Source: GWA1-39-11 sp964360265 (GTDB taxonomy: Bacteria > Patescibacteriota > Microgenomatia > Levybacterales > GWA1-39-11). Taken from it: a stretch of 17,366 nucleotides of DNA. Under the pieces are notes generated by a model that searched no databases, was not told the DNA's origin, and saw nothing but the letters and a program-made list of their open reading frames with translations. The stretch spans positions 1 to 17,366 of the forward strand of contig CAYHUY010000015.1 in NCBI GenBank assembly GCA_964360265.1, written 5' to 3'. Position numbers and translations under genes: made by a program. Shown piece by piece: positions 1-6,884 of the stretch (positions are counted from its first letter, which is position 1; the number at the start of each line of letters is the position of its first letter).

Positions 1-404
1 CTATTGTCCTCCCAACTATAACTCCACAACAAGCGCAGGGCGAATCAGATAGTACTGAACTGAATTCAGAAAGGATTTTTGAACTAGTTAACCAATATAG
101 AACTTCTCAAGACTTAGCTCCTTTTGAGCGTGATGATAAGGTTTGTGAGCTTACTCAAGCAAGAAGTAGCGAACTTGGGGCCGAACTTAACAATGGAACA
201 ATCCACTCCGGTCTTTATGGAAGGGGTCTGCCTTATTGGATTTTTGAGAATGCAAAAGTTGGGTCCAATGAAGAAGGAACGGTTGCGTGGTGGATCTCCT
301 CCCCCCTCCATCATCAGTCGATCGTAGGTGATTATAAATTCTCGTGTGTTAGATGCACAGGAAACCACTGCTCTCAGCTCTTTACCAGTTTTTCTCCAAA
401 ATGA
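1..404 (+). CDS. CAP/SCP (YkwD-like) domain protein, 5'-truncated by window edge
   Basis: The frame is open from base 3 to a TGA at 402-404 and gives about 133 residues with no start in the window. It reads as the C-terminal CAP (SCP/PR-1/YkwD) domain: an opening helix LVNQYRTSQDLAPFERDDKV, a His-containing stretch IHSGLYGRGL, the FENAKVG segment that matches the family's ENI.xG motif, and AWWISSPLHHQSIVG, matching the W..SP.H...I motif. Five cysteines are present, four of them close to the end. Bacterial CAP proteins are usually secreted or surface-bound, but the N-terminus where a signal peptide would lie is off-window. The sequence before the domain (TPQQAQGESDSTE) looks like a linker. The family call is fairly firm; the biochemical role is unknown, as for most bacterial CAP proteins. 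Confidence 0.8.
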   Translation, partial: IVLPTITPQQAQGESDSTELNSERIFELVNQYRTSQDLAPFERDDKVCELTQARSSELGAELNNGTIHSGLYGRGLPYWIFENAKVGSNEEGTVAWWISSPLHHQSIVGDYKFSCVRCTGNHCSQLFTSFSPK

Positions 405-408
405 GGGG

Positions 409-437
409 TTGTCGCGCTTCATAGTAGAGATTATAAT
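409..437 (+). promoter_or_regulatory. sigma70-type promoter of the DUF1003-like gene
   Basis: TTGTCG (409-414), a 17-base spacer, then TATAAT (432-437). Only nine bases separate the -10 box from the ATG at 447, so the transcript would begin about 2-3 bases before the start codon. No Shine-Dalgarno sequence is present. Confidence 0.65.
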
Positions 438-446
438 TAACCTATT

Positions 447-1031
447 ATGATGACCCAAAAGAAATCAACAACTAAGGAAACTGACCTTCAGAAGCTTGCA
501 ATTAAGATAACTGAGTGGATCGGGACGCCCGCGTCCATCATTGTCCATACTTTTCTTTTTGCAGGAGCTTTTTTGGCATACTATTTTGGTATCAAATTTG
601 AGACTGTTCTCTTAGTTTTAACTACTATTGTCTCGCTGGAAGCGATTTATCTTTCCCTGTTTATTCAGTTTTCAGTTAATATAACTAAAGAGAGTCTTGA
701 GGATGTTGAAGAGGATCTTGGTGAGATTCAGGAGGACGTTGAGGGTCTTGAGGGCGGATTTGGTGAGATTCAGGAGGACGTTGAGGGTCTTGAGGGCGGA
801 ATAAAAAAAGTAAGAAGAACTGTTGAGGAACTTGAAGCTGATGTGGAAAGTATCTCAGAGGATATTGATAGATTTTATCTAGAGGAAGATAAGGAACAAA
901 CGCAGGAAAAAAGAGCTAATATTGAGTCGAGCAAATCGCTTCAAAATATTGAAAAGGAGATAATAAATTTATCCAAAGGGATTATTGCTCTCCGAGACGA
1001 CCTTGAGATCCTCAAAAAAAACCTCCCCTAG
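447..1031 (+). CDS. DUF1003-like two-helix membrane protein with a long C-terminal coiled coil
   Basis: A 194-residue protein. Residues ~25-80 hold two membrane helices in the pattern WIGTPASIIVHTFLFAG... then VSLEAIYLSLFIQFSVN, which matches the core of DUF1003 (also similar to low-affinity iron permease-like small proteins). From residue ~82 to the end it is acidic and heptad-like (LEDVEEDLGEIQEDVEGLEGG, then KKVRRTVEELEADVESISEDIDRF) and should form a cytoplasmic coiled coil. A 14-residue unit is tandemly duplicated (bases 720-800). The gene starts from a promoter almost abutting the ATG; a second ATG follows immediately at 450. The last 11 codons recur at 2357-2390 (see findings). Function is unknown; the membrane-anchored coiled coil suggests a scaffold or tether, which is inference only. 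Confidence 0.75.
   Translation: MMTQKKSTTKETDLQKLAIKITEWIGTPASIIVHTFLFAGAFLAYYFGIKFETVLLVLTTIVSLEAIYLSLFIQFSVNITKESLEDVEEDLGEIQEDVEGLEGGFGEIQEDVEGLEGGIKKVRRTVEELEADVESISEDIDRFYLEEDKEQTQEKRANIESSKSLQNIEKEIINLSKGIIALRDDLEILKKNLP
720..800 (+). repeat. two perfect 39-nt copies at 42-nt period inside the coiled coil
   Basis: Bases 720-758 and 762-800 are identical, separated by TTT. The period of 42 bases is 14 codons, or two heptads, so the copy keeps the coiled-coil register. Lack of any divergence indicates a recent duplication. Confidence 0.95.
998..1031 (+). repeat. direct repeat R1: tail of the DUF1003-like gene
   Basis: These 34 bases, encoding the C-terminal DLEILKKNLP and the TAG stop, match 2357-2390 at 32 of 34 positions. 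They form the left boundary of the inserted-looking glycosidase segment. Confidence 0.9.
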
Positions 1032-1038
1032 TTTCGCC

Positions 1039-2337
1039 TTATAGCCCCGCCTGCCGTAAGAAATAATCAGCAGCTGCTACGCACCAAAGTTGGGGGTCTT
1101 GTCCTGCAGGCCCAACTACCCCATTCACGGACAGGAGCTCAGGAAATCTGCCAGGATTATTTTTGTAGAATGAAGTTGGACGCTGACTTACCTCTATTAC
1201 ATGTTCGAGTGCCCCTGTTAAGCTCCTATTACCGCTTCTTTTAGCTGCAGACAGGTGTTTTTTTGCCCCCTTATGGATACCAGCTTGTTCATGGGGCCAA
1301 ACATATTCTGTATGATAAGTATCTCTTACGCCTTTTGCGCTTTCAGGGTCGAGTGTTAAATAACCAGCTTTTGTCTCTAAGGTCTCAGAAGCCCTAATAA
1401 TTCGCACCAGAATGTCAGGTGGTAAATCTCCAGGCTCAAGGTATGCTAACGAATGCAGACTATCCGAGGTTATTCCCCTAACCGCTCCGTCTGAATCTAC
1501 TGCGGGAAAGAAAGAATTTAGCTCATTATCAAAGAGGTCTGGTAGTGCCTGGACCATTCTATCAGCTTTTTCAAGTAAATCTTTTCTTCCTAGCATTCTT
1601 CCCGCGCTTCTTAACCCTGAAAGATTTTGAATATGTGCAAAAGGATATACAACTGGATATTTAGGCTCCCCATTAGGTCTTCCAAGCAGTACGGAATCTT
1701 TCCAGAATGTCACCCTCAAAGCAAACCTGTCAGCACCGCAGTGTCTTGGATCTTCTTCAAATAAATCTCTGTTATTTATCTGAGGCACAACATATTTATC
1801 TACTGCAGCCTCGATAACGGGTTTTTGCCATTGAAACAAACTCCAATCTCCGGTTAGATTAATAATCTCTTCGTGCTTACTTAAAAATTCCGCATTTGAA
1901 TCGCAAGAATTGAAAAGAGTGTTCTTTCCGAGTCTATCTTCTAGCTCTACACCGTCTTGAAGTTCTATGTCGTATTCGTGGAAGATTTTTCCGGGCTGTG
2001 CACCTGTATTTGCATCTGGTTCCTTGGCTTGCAATGCCCCTGCAAAAACTAAAGCATGTGCGATCATCTCCGGATTACTAAATAAGCTTGAAGCTATGAC
2101 CATATCTCTAAAAAAGGGTCTTCCATACCCTGGTAAACCCGCTCTATAAAGAGTATAGCCTTTATAATCAATGCGAAGTAGGTTTAATGCCGCAGTCACG
2201 TGTTCGGCGTGATTTGGGCTATAAGAATCAGGTCGAGCGACAAACTCTTGACGAGGAAATGAATTCGCCTCAACAGTAACCATATAATAGACTACCGCCT
2301 TTAATTGCCATTGTACTGCTTCTCCGTGAAAAGTCAA
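1039..2337 (-). CDS. six-hairpin ((alpha/alpha)6) glycosidase, glycogen-debranching-like, probably 5'-truncated
   Basis: About 432 residues. The stretch YRAGLPGYGRPFFRDMVIAS followed by P..IAHAL.FAGALQ and GKIFHEYD matches the GDE_C/amylo-alpha-1,6-glucosidase-type (alpha/alpha)6 barrel, in which the Arg-Asp of the first motif lines the active site and GKI.HE is typical. The C-terminal GPAGQDPQLWCVAAADYFL fits the last helices of the barrel. The longest frame begins with TTG at 2337 with no ribosome site; an ATG at 2281-2283 gives 414 residues. The frame stays open and protein-like upstream (EIPHENLTFHGEAVQWQLK) until it meets repeat R2 at 2357, where a TGA closes it. I infer that the true N-terminus was lost at that junction. 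The substrate is probably an alpha-glucan or related glycan. Whether the gene is expressed is doubtful. Confidence 0.65.
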   Translation of the reverse strand: MTFHGEAVQWQLKAVVYYMVTVEANSFPRQEFVARPDSYSPNHAEHVTAALNLLRIDYKGYTLYRAGLPGYGRPFFRDMVIASSLFSNPEMIAHALVFAGALQAKEPDANTGAQPGKIFHEYDIELQDGVELEDRLGKNTLFNSCDSNAEFLSKHEEIINLTGDWSLFQWQKPVIEAAVDKYVVPQINNRDLFEEDPRHCGADRFALRVTFWKDSVLLGRPNGEPKYPVVYPFAHIQNLSGLRSAGRMLGRKDLLEKADRMVQALPDLFDNELNSFFPAVDSDGAVRGITSDSLHSLAYLEPGDLPPDILVRIIRASETLETKAGYLTLDPESAKGVRDTYHTEYVWPHEQAGIHKGAKKHLSAAKRSGNRSLTGALEHVIEVSQRPTSFYKNNPGRFPELLSVNGVVGPAGQDPQLWCVAAADYFLRQAGL

Positions 2338-2356
2338 GTTTTCATGAGGTATTTCT

Positions 2357-2390
2357 CGACCTTGAGATCCTCAAAAAAACCCTCCCATAG
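2357..2390 (+). repeat. direct repeat R2: second copy of the DUF1003-like gene tail
   Basis: The sequence encodes DLEILKKTLP and a TAG stop, in the same frame as the tail of the gene ending at 1031, with two mismatches in 34 bases. Nothing upstream of it resembles the rest of that gene. It is a gene-tail remnant followed directly by a hairpin that could be the original terminator. Confidence 0.9.
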
Positions 2391-2434
2391 AATCTCTTAA
2401 TGATCCGCCAACTGGCGGAGAACTTAGAGATTCT
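2389..2434 (+). terminator. large nested hairpin after repeat R2
   Basis: AGAATCTCT (2389-2397) pairs with AGAGATTCT (2426-2434). Inside it, TCCGCC-AACT-GGCGGA (2404-2419) makes a second GC-rich stem. The TAG stop of the R2 tail overlaps the base of the stem, as terminators often do. There is no clear U-run, so this may be a palindromic repeat or processing site rather than a strict intrinsic terminator. The inner palindrome recurs elsewhere in the window. Confidence 0.5.
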
Positions 2435-2613
2435 AAGACCTCGACGAAGTGAAGTTTCGACTGCGTGGATGTAAACCACGAGGCGAACCTGAATGTAGGC
2501 GGGCCCTAAACTATTACTCCATTAGGTATTTTTCTACCTCCAAAACTGCTATGTAACCAAAATTATGCATCAATATGGTAAATTTATAATTTGGGTGTTT
2601 ATGGAACTATTTT
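2435..2613. other. intergenic spacer with two small hairpins, no gene recognised
   Basis: 2445-2459 forms CGAA/TTCG with a seven-base loop, and 2464-2480 forms CGTGG/CCACG with loop ATGTAAA. The stretch 2435-2512 is far more GC-rich than the AT-rich 2513-2613 that follows. A short open frame crosses it, but I see no start or family resemblance. It could be a structured repeat or a small RNA; neither is established. Confidence 0.35.
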
Positions 2614-2966
2614 TTATTTTTTAGCTTGTGGGGGTAATGTTGGCTCGAATCTAATGGCACTTGTAACACCAAGACCATAACCGTCTTTTAAACGGATGTT
2701 AGCTTTATTAATATCTTCTCCCACCAATGGCTCCTCCCACTCAAATTCAGTCGCAAGTCTTCCAGGACCTATATCAGTTATTGCAATCTTGATTCGCTGG
2801 TTCCTAATCGTACAGATTTTTCGCTTAAAACTTCTAGGGCACGCACTTTCCCTTTCTTATTTTTCTTATCCCAAGTTGATGCTACAATCTCTACGCTGCC
2901 TACATCCAGCGTTTCTGGTTTGCCTTTGTGTAACTTCCAAAAATCTGGCGTCGCTATTATTGTCAT
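2614..2966 (-). pseudogene. small unknown gene split by a one-base frameshift near 2790-2815
   Basis: From the ATG at 2966 the frame reads MTIIATPDFWKLHKGKPETL... through RALEVLSEKSVRLGT and stops at 2778. A second frame on the same strand takes over in the same place (NQRIKIAITDIGPG...) and continues in convincing protein sequence (EFEWEEPLVGEDINKANIRL, then GYGLGVTSAIRFEPTLPP) to a TAA at 2614-2616. Joined, they give about 117 residues. The shift equals one missing base, or a -1 slip, close to a run of five adenines (minus-strand GCGAAAAATC). It may be a true mutation, a sequencing error in the A-run, or programmed frameshifting. I do not recognise the family. The strong promoter upstream suggests the gene is, or recently was, functional. 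Confidence 0.6.
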
Positions 2967-2972
2967 TTAAAA

Positions 2973-3001
2973 ATTATAATACTGAACAGCCCAATTGTCA
3001 G
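2973..3001 (-). promoter_or_regulatory. leaderless-type promoter for the frameshifted small gene
   Basis: On the minus strand CTGACA (3001-2996), a 17-base spacer, then TATAAT (2978-2973). The ATG begins six bases after the -10 box, so the expected start of transcription coincides with the A of the ATG. Confidence 0.75.
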
Positions 3002-3020
3002 CCATAGGATAGTCTTAGAC

Positions 3021-4169
3021 CTAGGTTCTTGACCTTTCATCTAAAAATTGTTGGACATTGTAGTACTTTCCTTTTGCTCTTTTGATTCCAAGCGTTTCTC
3101 TTCTTTCTCTTCCCATATCAAGAATGTAATCTGTCAGGCCATCGACTATTAAAGTTTGAGCAAAAGTATACTCATCTTCCTTAAGTGGTATTATTACTCC
3201 TCCTGGAGTTTCTCTATATCTATCAAGTCTTGGAGGGTGTGGATCTTTAAGCAGGTGTTTAATAAGAAGCCAGTCCTGAATATGTTGAGCTCTATTCATA
3301 TCGTTAACAACATTTTTTGGCAAGCTATCTTTCCATCCCGGAAGAACGAAGTCAAAGAAGGATAATTTAAAAGACTGCTCTCCTACGGCAAGCCAAAAGA
3401 AATAACCACCACGATCATTCTTTGAAATCGAACCAGCTAGGCTGGCAGAACTTGTAAAATCCAACTCTTCAAACTGAGTAGAAGGAAGAGCACCAACATT
3501 CGGGAAATCAAAAAAATCGTCACCCATAAACATTTTTACTATTGCCTGCCAATCTCTGTTTTTTTTATTTAGTTCTTCAATTTCTGGCCGGTATTCTTCA
3601 GTAATTCTTTTAAATTCTTCTTTATTTTCTCCGCAAACCACTTCATTTACTGCTTCATGAAGGCCATCCCATGCATCTGCGTATTTAACCATTCTTGCTT
3701 CGATAGTATCTTGTTTTCTATATTCAGCAAATACTTTCTGAAAACTTTCTACACCAATTGGTTTATCAACAAGATGTTCAACTCTTGCCGCATCTTTTTT
3801 TTCTTTTAGTTCCATTCCTTTTCTCTGTGCTCTGGTAGCGCTTCTTTTAACAGAGGCAGGAATATCTTCCATATCAGCAAGCTCTGGATCATCATGATGA
3901 TCAGCCATAAAAACTATTGATGGCTGATCAAGTTCAAGCCCTAATTCCATGCACATTTGACTAAAAAGGAAAGATAACTGCATTACCTTAATAGAATGAG
4001 CTCCAAGAGTTGGACGATGTGTCATTTCTTTTATTGCACTCCATCTAGGAAGATCACCTAGACGCTTTGCTCTCTCAAGCTGCGAAGGAGAGAAAAAATC
4101 CATATGCATATAGTCAGGAATATCTAATCTGCCTAACATTTTTAGAGGATCGACTTCAAGCTTAGTCAT
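3021..4169 (-). CDS. HD-domain metal-dependent hydrolase-like protein
   Basis: A 382-residue protein counted from the ATG at 4169. The first half shows an HD-superfamily metal site: H58 in HRPTLGAHSIKVMQLS, the HHDDPE motif (H92-D93) in FMADHHDDPELADMEDIP, and D165 in VKYADAWDGLHE. This arrangement resembles YfbR-like 5'-nucleotidases (HD_3), where the motif precedes GDIP or EDIP. The second half (residues ~230-380) is not recognised; it contains hydrophobic strands and a basic C-terminus. An in-frame start at 4223 is possible, but that segment contains the -35 and -10 boxes, so I chose 4169. The protein could be a nucleotidase or phosphohydrolase; the substrate is unknown. The gene has its own promoter and the adjacent genes are transcribed separately. 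Confidence 0.7.
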   Translation of the reverse strand: MTKLEVDPLKMLGRLDIPDYMHMDFFSPSQLERAKRLGDLPRWSAIKEMTHRPTLGAHSIKVMQLSFLFSQMCMELGLELDQPSIVFMADHHDDPELADMEDIPASVKRSATRAQRKGMELKEKKDAARVEHLVDKPIGVESFQKVFAEYRKQDTIEARMVKYADAWDGLHEAVNEVVCGENKEEFKRITEEYRPEIEELNKKNRDWQAIVKMFMGDDFFDFPNVGALPSTQFEELDFTSSASLAGSISKNDRGGYFFWLAVGEQSFKLSFFDFVLPGWKDSLPKNVVNDMNRAQHIQDWLLIKHLLKDPHPPRLDRYRETPGGVIIPLKEDEYTFAQTLIVDGLTDYILDMGRERRETLGIKRAKGKYYNVQQFLDERSRT

Positions 4170-4178
4170 AGCCGGGGA

Positions 4179-4207
4179 ATTATGGCAAAAAGAGGGATTT
4201 AAGTCAA
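4179..4207 (-). promoter_or_regulatory. promoter of the HD-domain gene
   Basis: Minus strand TTGACT (4207-4202), a 17-base spacer, then CATAAT (4184-4179) preceded by TGC, an extended -10. The ATG at 4169 follows nine bases later. This decides the start of the HD-domain gene, because the longer frame would place the promoter inside the coding sequence. Confidence 0.75.
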
Positions 4208-4212
4208 TCAGT

Positions 4213-4292
4213 CTAATCCCCAAATCCCAATTGGGACATTCAGAGTTTGGTGCTTAGTTAGAGCAATTAGAAATTAGAGTACTTAGAAATTA
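4213..4292 (+). repeat. AT-rich dispersed repeat, copy A
   Basis: This shares, in the same order, the words CTAATC, AAATCCCAATT, GGACATT, TTGGTGC and a 21-base block ending ACTTAGAAATTA (4272-4292) with the minus strand of 5645-5740. The 21-base blocks differ at one base. Copy A contains the palindrome CCCAATTGGG and ends on the trxB stop codon. Confidence 0.75.
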
Positions 4293-5216
4293 AGAAGCTT
4301 GTTCCATCAAATGCTTTTCAACTTCAAGGGCGGCCATACAGCCAAAGGCGGCAGCGGTTACGGCTTGCTTGTAAGTTGCGTCGTGTACGTCACCTGCAAC
4401 ATATACCCCTTCCACATTTGTTTTTGTGTGATCGTAAACTTTTATAAATCCTTGTTCGTCGCGGTCAATTCCAGAAAATAAAGCCGAATTAGGGATATGG
4501 CCTACTGCCACAAATACTCCGTCAATTGGCATTTCCGATACTTCACTATTTTTAGTATTTTTTATTTTGATGCGCTCAACCTTGTTCTCACCTAAAATTT
4601 CTACAATCTCAGAGCTATAAATTATCTTAATCTTGGGATGCTCCTTTACTCTTTTCTGCATGATTTCAGAAGCGCGAAATGAGTCTCTTCTGTGGACAAT
4701 TGTTACTTCTGTAGCGTATTTTGTTAAAACTAATGCTTCTTCCATTGCGCTGTCTCCTCCTCCAGCGACTATTACATTTTTGCCGCGGAAGAATGCGCCA
4801 TCACAAGGCGCGCAAGATGAAACTCCTCTACCGATACGTTCTTTTTCACCGGGGACTTCAAGCCATTTTGTATCAGCCCCTGTTGCAATAATTACCGTTT
4901 GACCCGAAAATTCCCTTTCATCATCTGTTCGAACTTTGAAAGGCCGCGAGTTATAATCTGCCGACTTAAAATCGACATCCACAATTTGCGCCCCATGATG
5001 CTCTGCTTGTTTACGCATAGCAATCATTAAATCCGGTCCTTGAATGCCTTGTGGAAAACCGGGATAATTCTCGACCAAAGTAGTTAGCATAAGCTGGCCG
5101 CCCCAGGCTCGTCCGGCCACAACAAGAGTTTTAAGATTTGCGCGCGTAGAATAGAGCGCAGCAGTTAGGCCGGCAGGCCCTGAACCAATTATGATTACAT
5201 CGAACAGATTTTCCAT
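4290..5216 (-). CDS. trxB: thioredoxin reductase
   Basis: A 308-residue FAD/NADPH flavoenzyme that reduces thioredoxin. The FAD dinucleotide motif IIGSGPAGLTAA lies at residues 8-20, the redox CAPC (C135, C138) in GVSSCAPCDGAFF, the NADPH motif VAGGGDSAMEEAL follows, and the second FAD motif GVYVAGDVHDATYKQA is near the C-terminus. Length and motif order are standard for the low-molecular-weight TrxB family. It lies 59 bases downstream of trxA on the same strand and also has its own promoter-like sequence. The TAA stop is shared with the end of repeat copy A. Together with trxA it forms the cytoplasmic dithiol-reducing system. Confidence 0.97.
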   Translation of the reverse strand: MENLFDVIIIGSGPAGLTAALYSTRANLKTLVVAGRAWGGQLMLTTLVENYPGFPQGIQGPDLMIAMRKQAEHHGAQIVDVDFKSADYNSRPFKVRTDDEREFSGQTVIIATGADTKWLEVPGEKERIGRGVSSCAPCDGAFFRGKNVIVAGGGDSAMEEALVLTKYATEVTIVHRRDSFRASEIMQKRVKEHPKIKIIYSSEIVEILGENKVERIKIKNTKNSEVSEMPIDGVFVAVGHIPNSALFSGIDRDEQGFIKVYDHTKTNVEGVYVAGDVHDATYKQAVTAAAFGCMAALEVEKHLMEQAS

Positions 5217-5231
5217 AGTTTAAATATTAAC

Positions 5232-5259
5232 ATTATAAATTCCAGTTTCCAATTACCAA
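5232..5259 (-). promoter_or_regulatory. probable promoter between trxA and trxB
   Basis: Minus strand TTGGTA (5259-5254), a 16-base spacer, then TATAAT (5237-5232). The trxB ATG is 15 bases further on, giving a leader of about eight bases and no Shine-Dalgarno sequence. Read-through from trxA is also possible. Confidence 0.5.
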
Positions 5260-5275
5260 TCGAGGAATAAGCTAG

Positions 5276-5599
5276 CTAGCTTTCGAGGGCGGAGTCTATA
5301 TTCTTCTTAAACACGTCTCTTGGTTGTACTCCTATCATTGTTTCAAGAGGCTTCCCATTCTTAAATATCATAATTGTTGGGATAGACATTATTCCGAAAC
5401 TGCCCGGCGTATTTGAATTCTCGTCAACATTCATTTTCCCAAACTTAATTTTGTCACCGTATTCTGAGGCTAAATCTTCAATTATTGGATCTACCATTTT
5501 GCAAGGTTGGCACCACTCTGCCCAAAAGTCAACGAGAACCGGAGTGCTACTTTTTATAACTTCCTGTTCGAATGTATCATCTGTCAGGGTAAAGGACAT
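5276..5599 (-). CDS. trxA: thioredoxin
   Basis: A 107-residue thioredoxin, the full family length. The active site is WAEWCQPCKMVDP (C30, C33), with Gln in place of the usual Gly between the cysteines (WCQPC rather than WCGPC). The cis-proline region SIPTIMIFKNG and the C-terminal helix are present. It reduces protein disulfides in the cytoplasm and is recharged by TrxB, encoded next. Its stop lies within the 14-base perfect palindrome AAGCTAGCTAGCTT (5269-5282), which could act in transcript ending or processing. Confidence 0.96.
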   Translation of the reverse strand: MSFTLTDDTFEQEVIKSSTPVLVDFWAEWCQPCKMVDPIIEDLASEYGDKIKFGKMNVDENSNTPGSFGIMSIPTIMIFKNGKPLETMIGVQPRDVFKKNIDSALES

Positions 5600-5609
5600 A
5601 AGGATAAAC

Positions 5610-5639
5610 AGTATAGCCTATTAAAAGTCAAAAATGCAA
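5610..5639 (-). promoter_or_regulatory. promoter of trxA
   Basis: Minus strand TTGCAT (5639-5634), an 18-base spacer, then TATACT (5615-5610) preceded by GGC. The ATG follows ten bases after the -10 box, so the leader would be about 3-4 bases. No ribosome-binding site is seen. Confidence 0.65.
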
Positions 5640-5644
5640 GTATA

Positions 5645-5740
5645 AATTTCTAATTTCTAAGTGCTCTAATTTTTAATCAATGCTCAAGGCACCAATGTCC
5701 AATTAGACATTGTAGAATTGAGAAATTGGGATTTGATTAG
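5645..5740 (-). repeat. AT-rich dispersed repeat, copy B (inverted relative to copy A)
   Basis: On the minus strand this carries the same ordered words as 4213-4292. It includes an 18-base near-perfect palindrome (around 5694-5711, AATGTC...GACATT) that could form a hairpin. With copy A it brackets the trxA-trxB pair as inverted repeats. More ATTAG-rich sequence continues to 5769. Confidence 0.75.
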
Positions 5741-5763
5741 GTCAATTAGAATAATTAGGTAAA

Positions 5764-6387
5764 TTAGGATTTTTTTAGCAAATTGCGAGCTTCTTTGTCC
5801 GAGACTTGAGGGAATTCACGATAAAATTCTCCCACCGCGGAAAAATCATTCGGTGTTTCAACGGCAATAATTTTATCAAAATATTGCGCAATCTCACGCT
5901 TTGTATATTTTGATATTACTGGCGTTGCTAAAATAATCTTCTTCGCCCCTAGTTTTTTCAAAATTAAACTAGCGGCGATTGCAGTTGCGCCCGTTGCAAC
6001 TCCGTCATCTACTACAATAGCTGTTTTGCCTTTTACTTTTGGACTTTTCAGATTCCAACTCTTTTCTCTTTGATAAATTGTCTTAATTGTTTGACGAAGT
6101 GCTTCTTCACGCTCTTTTCTTAAAATACCCAAGCTTCTTATTAATTTGTCGTCCCAAAATTCAACGCCATCAGATCCTGTTGCACCAATTGCAAGTTCTG
6201 GATTATTTGGTGCTCCGATTTTTTTAACAATTAGGATAGCGGGTGGGATATTAAGAATTTCAGAAACTATTTTGCCTACAATTACTCCACCTCGGGGGAT
6301 TAAAACTATTACTGCATTTTGGAGGTTTTCCTCTCGCGAAAATTTCAGAGCAAGCCGTATTCCGGCCTCCTCACGATTTATAAACAT
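5764..6387 (-). CDS. PRPP-loop phosphoribosyltransferase (COG1926-like)
   Basis: A 207-residue protein counted from the ATG at 6387 (MFINREEAGIRLALK...), the start typical of this family. The PRPP-binding loop is VVDDGVATGATA (residues 125-136), and LIPRGGVIVG (29-38) and the VKKIGAPNNPELAIGA stretch also match predicted phosphoribosyltransferases of the COG1926 group. The nucleobase or other acceptor is unknown; members are often found alone or near hydrolases. An in-frame TTG at 6429 would add 14 residues, but those codons are a GC-rich hairpin (6392-6410), so the shorter form is preferred. Confidence 0.85.
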   Translation of the reverse strand: MFINREEAGIRLALKFSREENLQNAVIVLIPRGGVIVGKIVSEILNIPPAILIVKKIGAPNNPELAIGATGSDGVEFWDDKLIRSLGILRKEREEALRQTIKTIYQREKSWNLKSPKVKGKTAIVVDDGVATGATAIAASLILKKLGAKKIILATPVISKYTKREIAQYFDKIIAVETPNDFSAVGEFYREFPQVSDKEARNLLKKS

Positions 6388-6391
6388 ATTT

Positions 6392-6410
6392 GCCCCGCCT
6401 TTGGCGGGGC
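6392..6410. repeat. perfect 8-bp GC hairpin just upstream of the phosphoribosyltransferase start
   Basis: GCCCCGCC-TTT-GGCGGGGC: an eight-base stem with a three-base loop, ending four bases before the ATG at 6387 on the minus strand. It could block or present the start region, terminate weakly, or be a member of the palindrome family. There is no U-run after it. Confidence 0.8.
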
Positions 6411-6435
6411 TTCCATCATAGACCCTCAAGTCAGG

Positions 6436-6876
6436 CTATTTATAGTGCGATTTTATTTGGAATAAAATATAAAATCCAATCAACGCTCCTATTACTCCTC
6501 CAACTGAGAAAAATACTACCGATGAAACTAGACTCACAGCTTCAGAGTAAAACAAAAGATTCCATCCTGATATTTTTTTTGCGCGAGTCCCAGAAAATGC
6601 GACAACCATTAATACGCTTGCAACAAGTGCCAAAACCGCTCCAATAATTCCTCCTGACGCTACTCCTACACCGCCGCCTAAAAGAACAAGGGGCGCAAGG
6701 AATGTAAGAATACCAAGTGCCGCCAGCGACCCGAATACTCCGATCAGTCCAAAGACTAATGCGAGCCACGGAGTAATATTTACAATAACATCTCTCCAAT
6801 TTGCTGGAAGAGGTGGAAGTTTCTTGAATTGTCTCTCCATTTTATGGACTAATTGATTTACGCTATTTTGTGTCAA
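6436..6876 (-). CDS. small membrane protein of unknown function, about four membrane segments
   Basis: 146 residues from a TTG start at 6876. The N-terminus is soluble (HKMERQFKKLPPLPANWRDVI); hydrophobic segments follow at ~32-52 (ITPWLALVFGLIGVFGSLAAL), ~54-73, a Gly-rich stretch to ~94, and ~109-140 (VSLVSSVVFFSVGGVIGALI). The start is supported by AAGGGTGGTGAT just upstream, one of the few Shine-Dalgarno-like sequences here (GGTGAT, about six bases from TTG); an internal ATG (residue 13) is the alternative. The N-terminus followed by tandem hydrophobic segments resembles small integral membrane proteins common in Patescibacteria. No enzymatic motif is seen. Confidence 0.65.
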   Translation of the reverse strand: MTQNSVNQLVHKMERQFKKLPPLPANWRDVIVNITPWLALVFGLIGVFGSLAALGILTFLAPLVLLGGGVGVASGGIIGAVLALVASVLMVVAFSGTRAKKISGWNLLFYSEAVSLVSSVVFFSVGGVIGALIGFYILFQIKSHYK

Positions 6877-6884
6877 TTTATATC

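Noticed and set aside
114..458. A 114-codon minus-strand frame
   Set aside because: It lies antisense to the CAP-domain coding sequence (1-404), which has clear family motifs; the minus frame does not.
2778..2966. The 62-codon frame as a complete gene
   Set aside because: A second frame on the same strand continues with convincing protein sequence to 2614, so the short frame is better seen as the first half of a frameshifted gene.
5269..5282. AAGCTAGCTAGCTT as a transcription-factor site
   Set aside because: It straddles the trxA stop codon on a transcribed strand; a role in transcript ending or mere repeat origin is as likely, and there is no second copy in the window.
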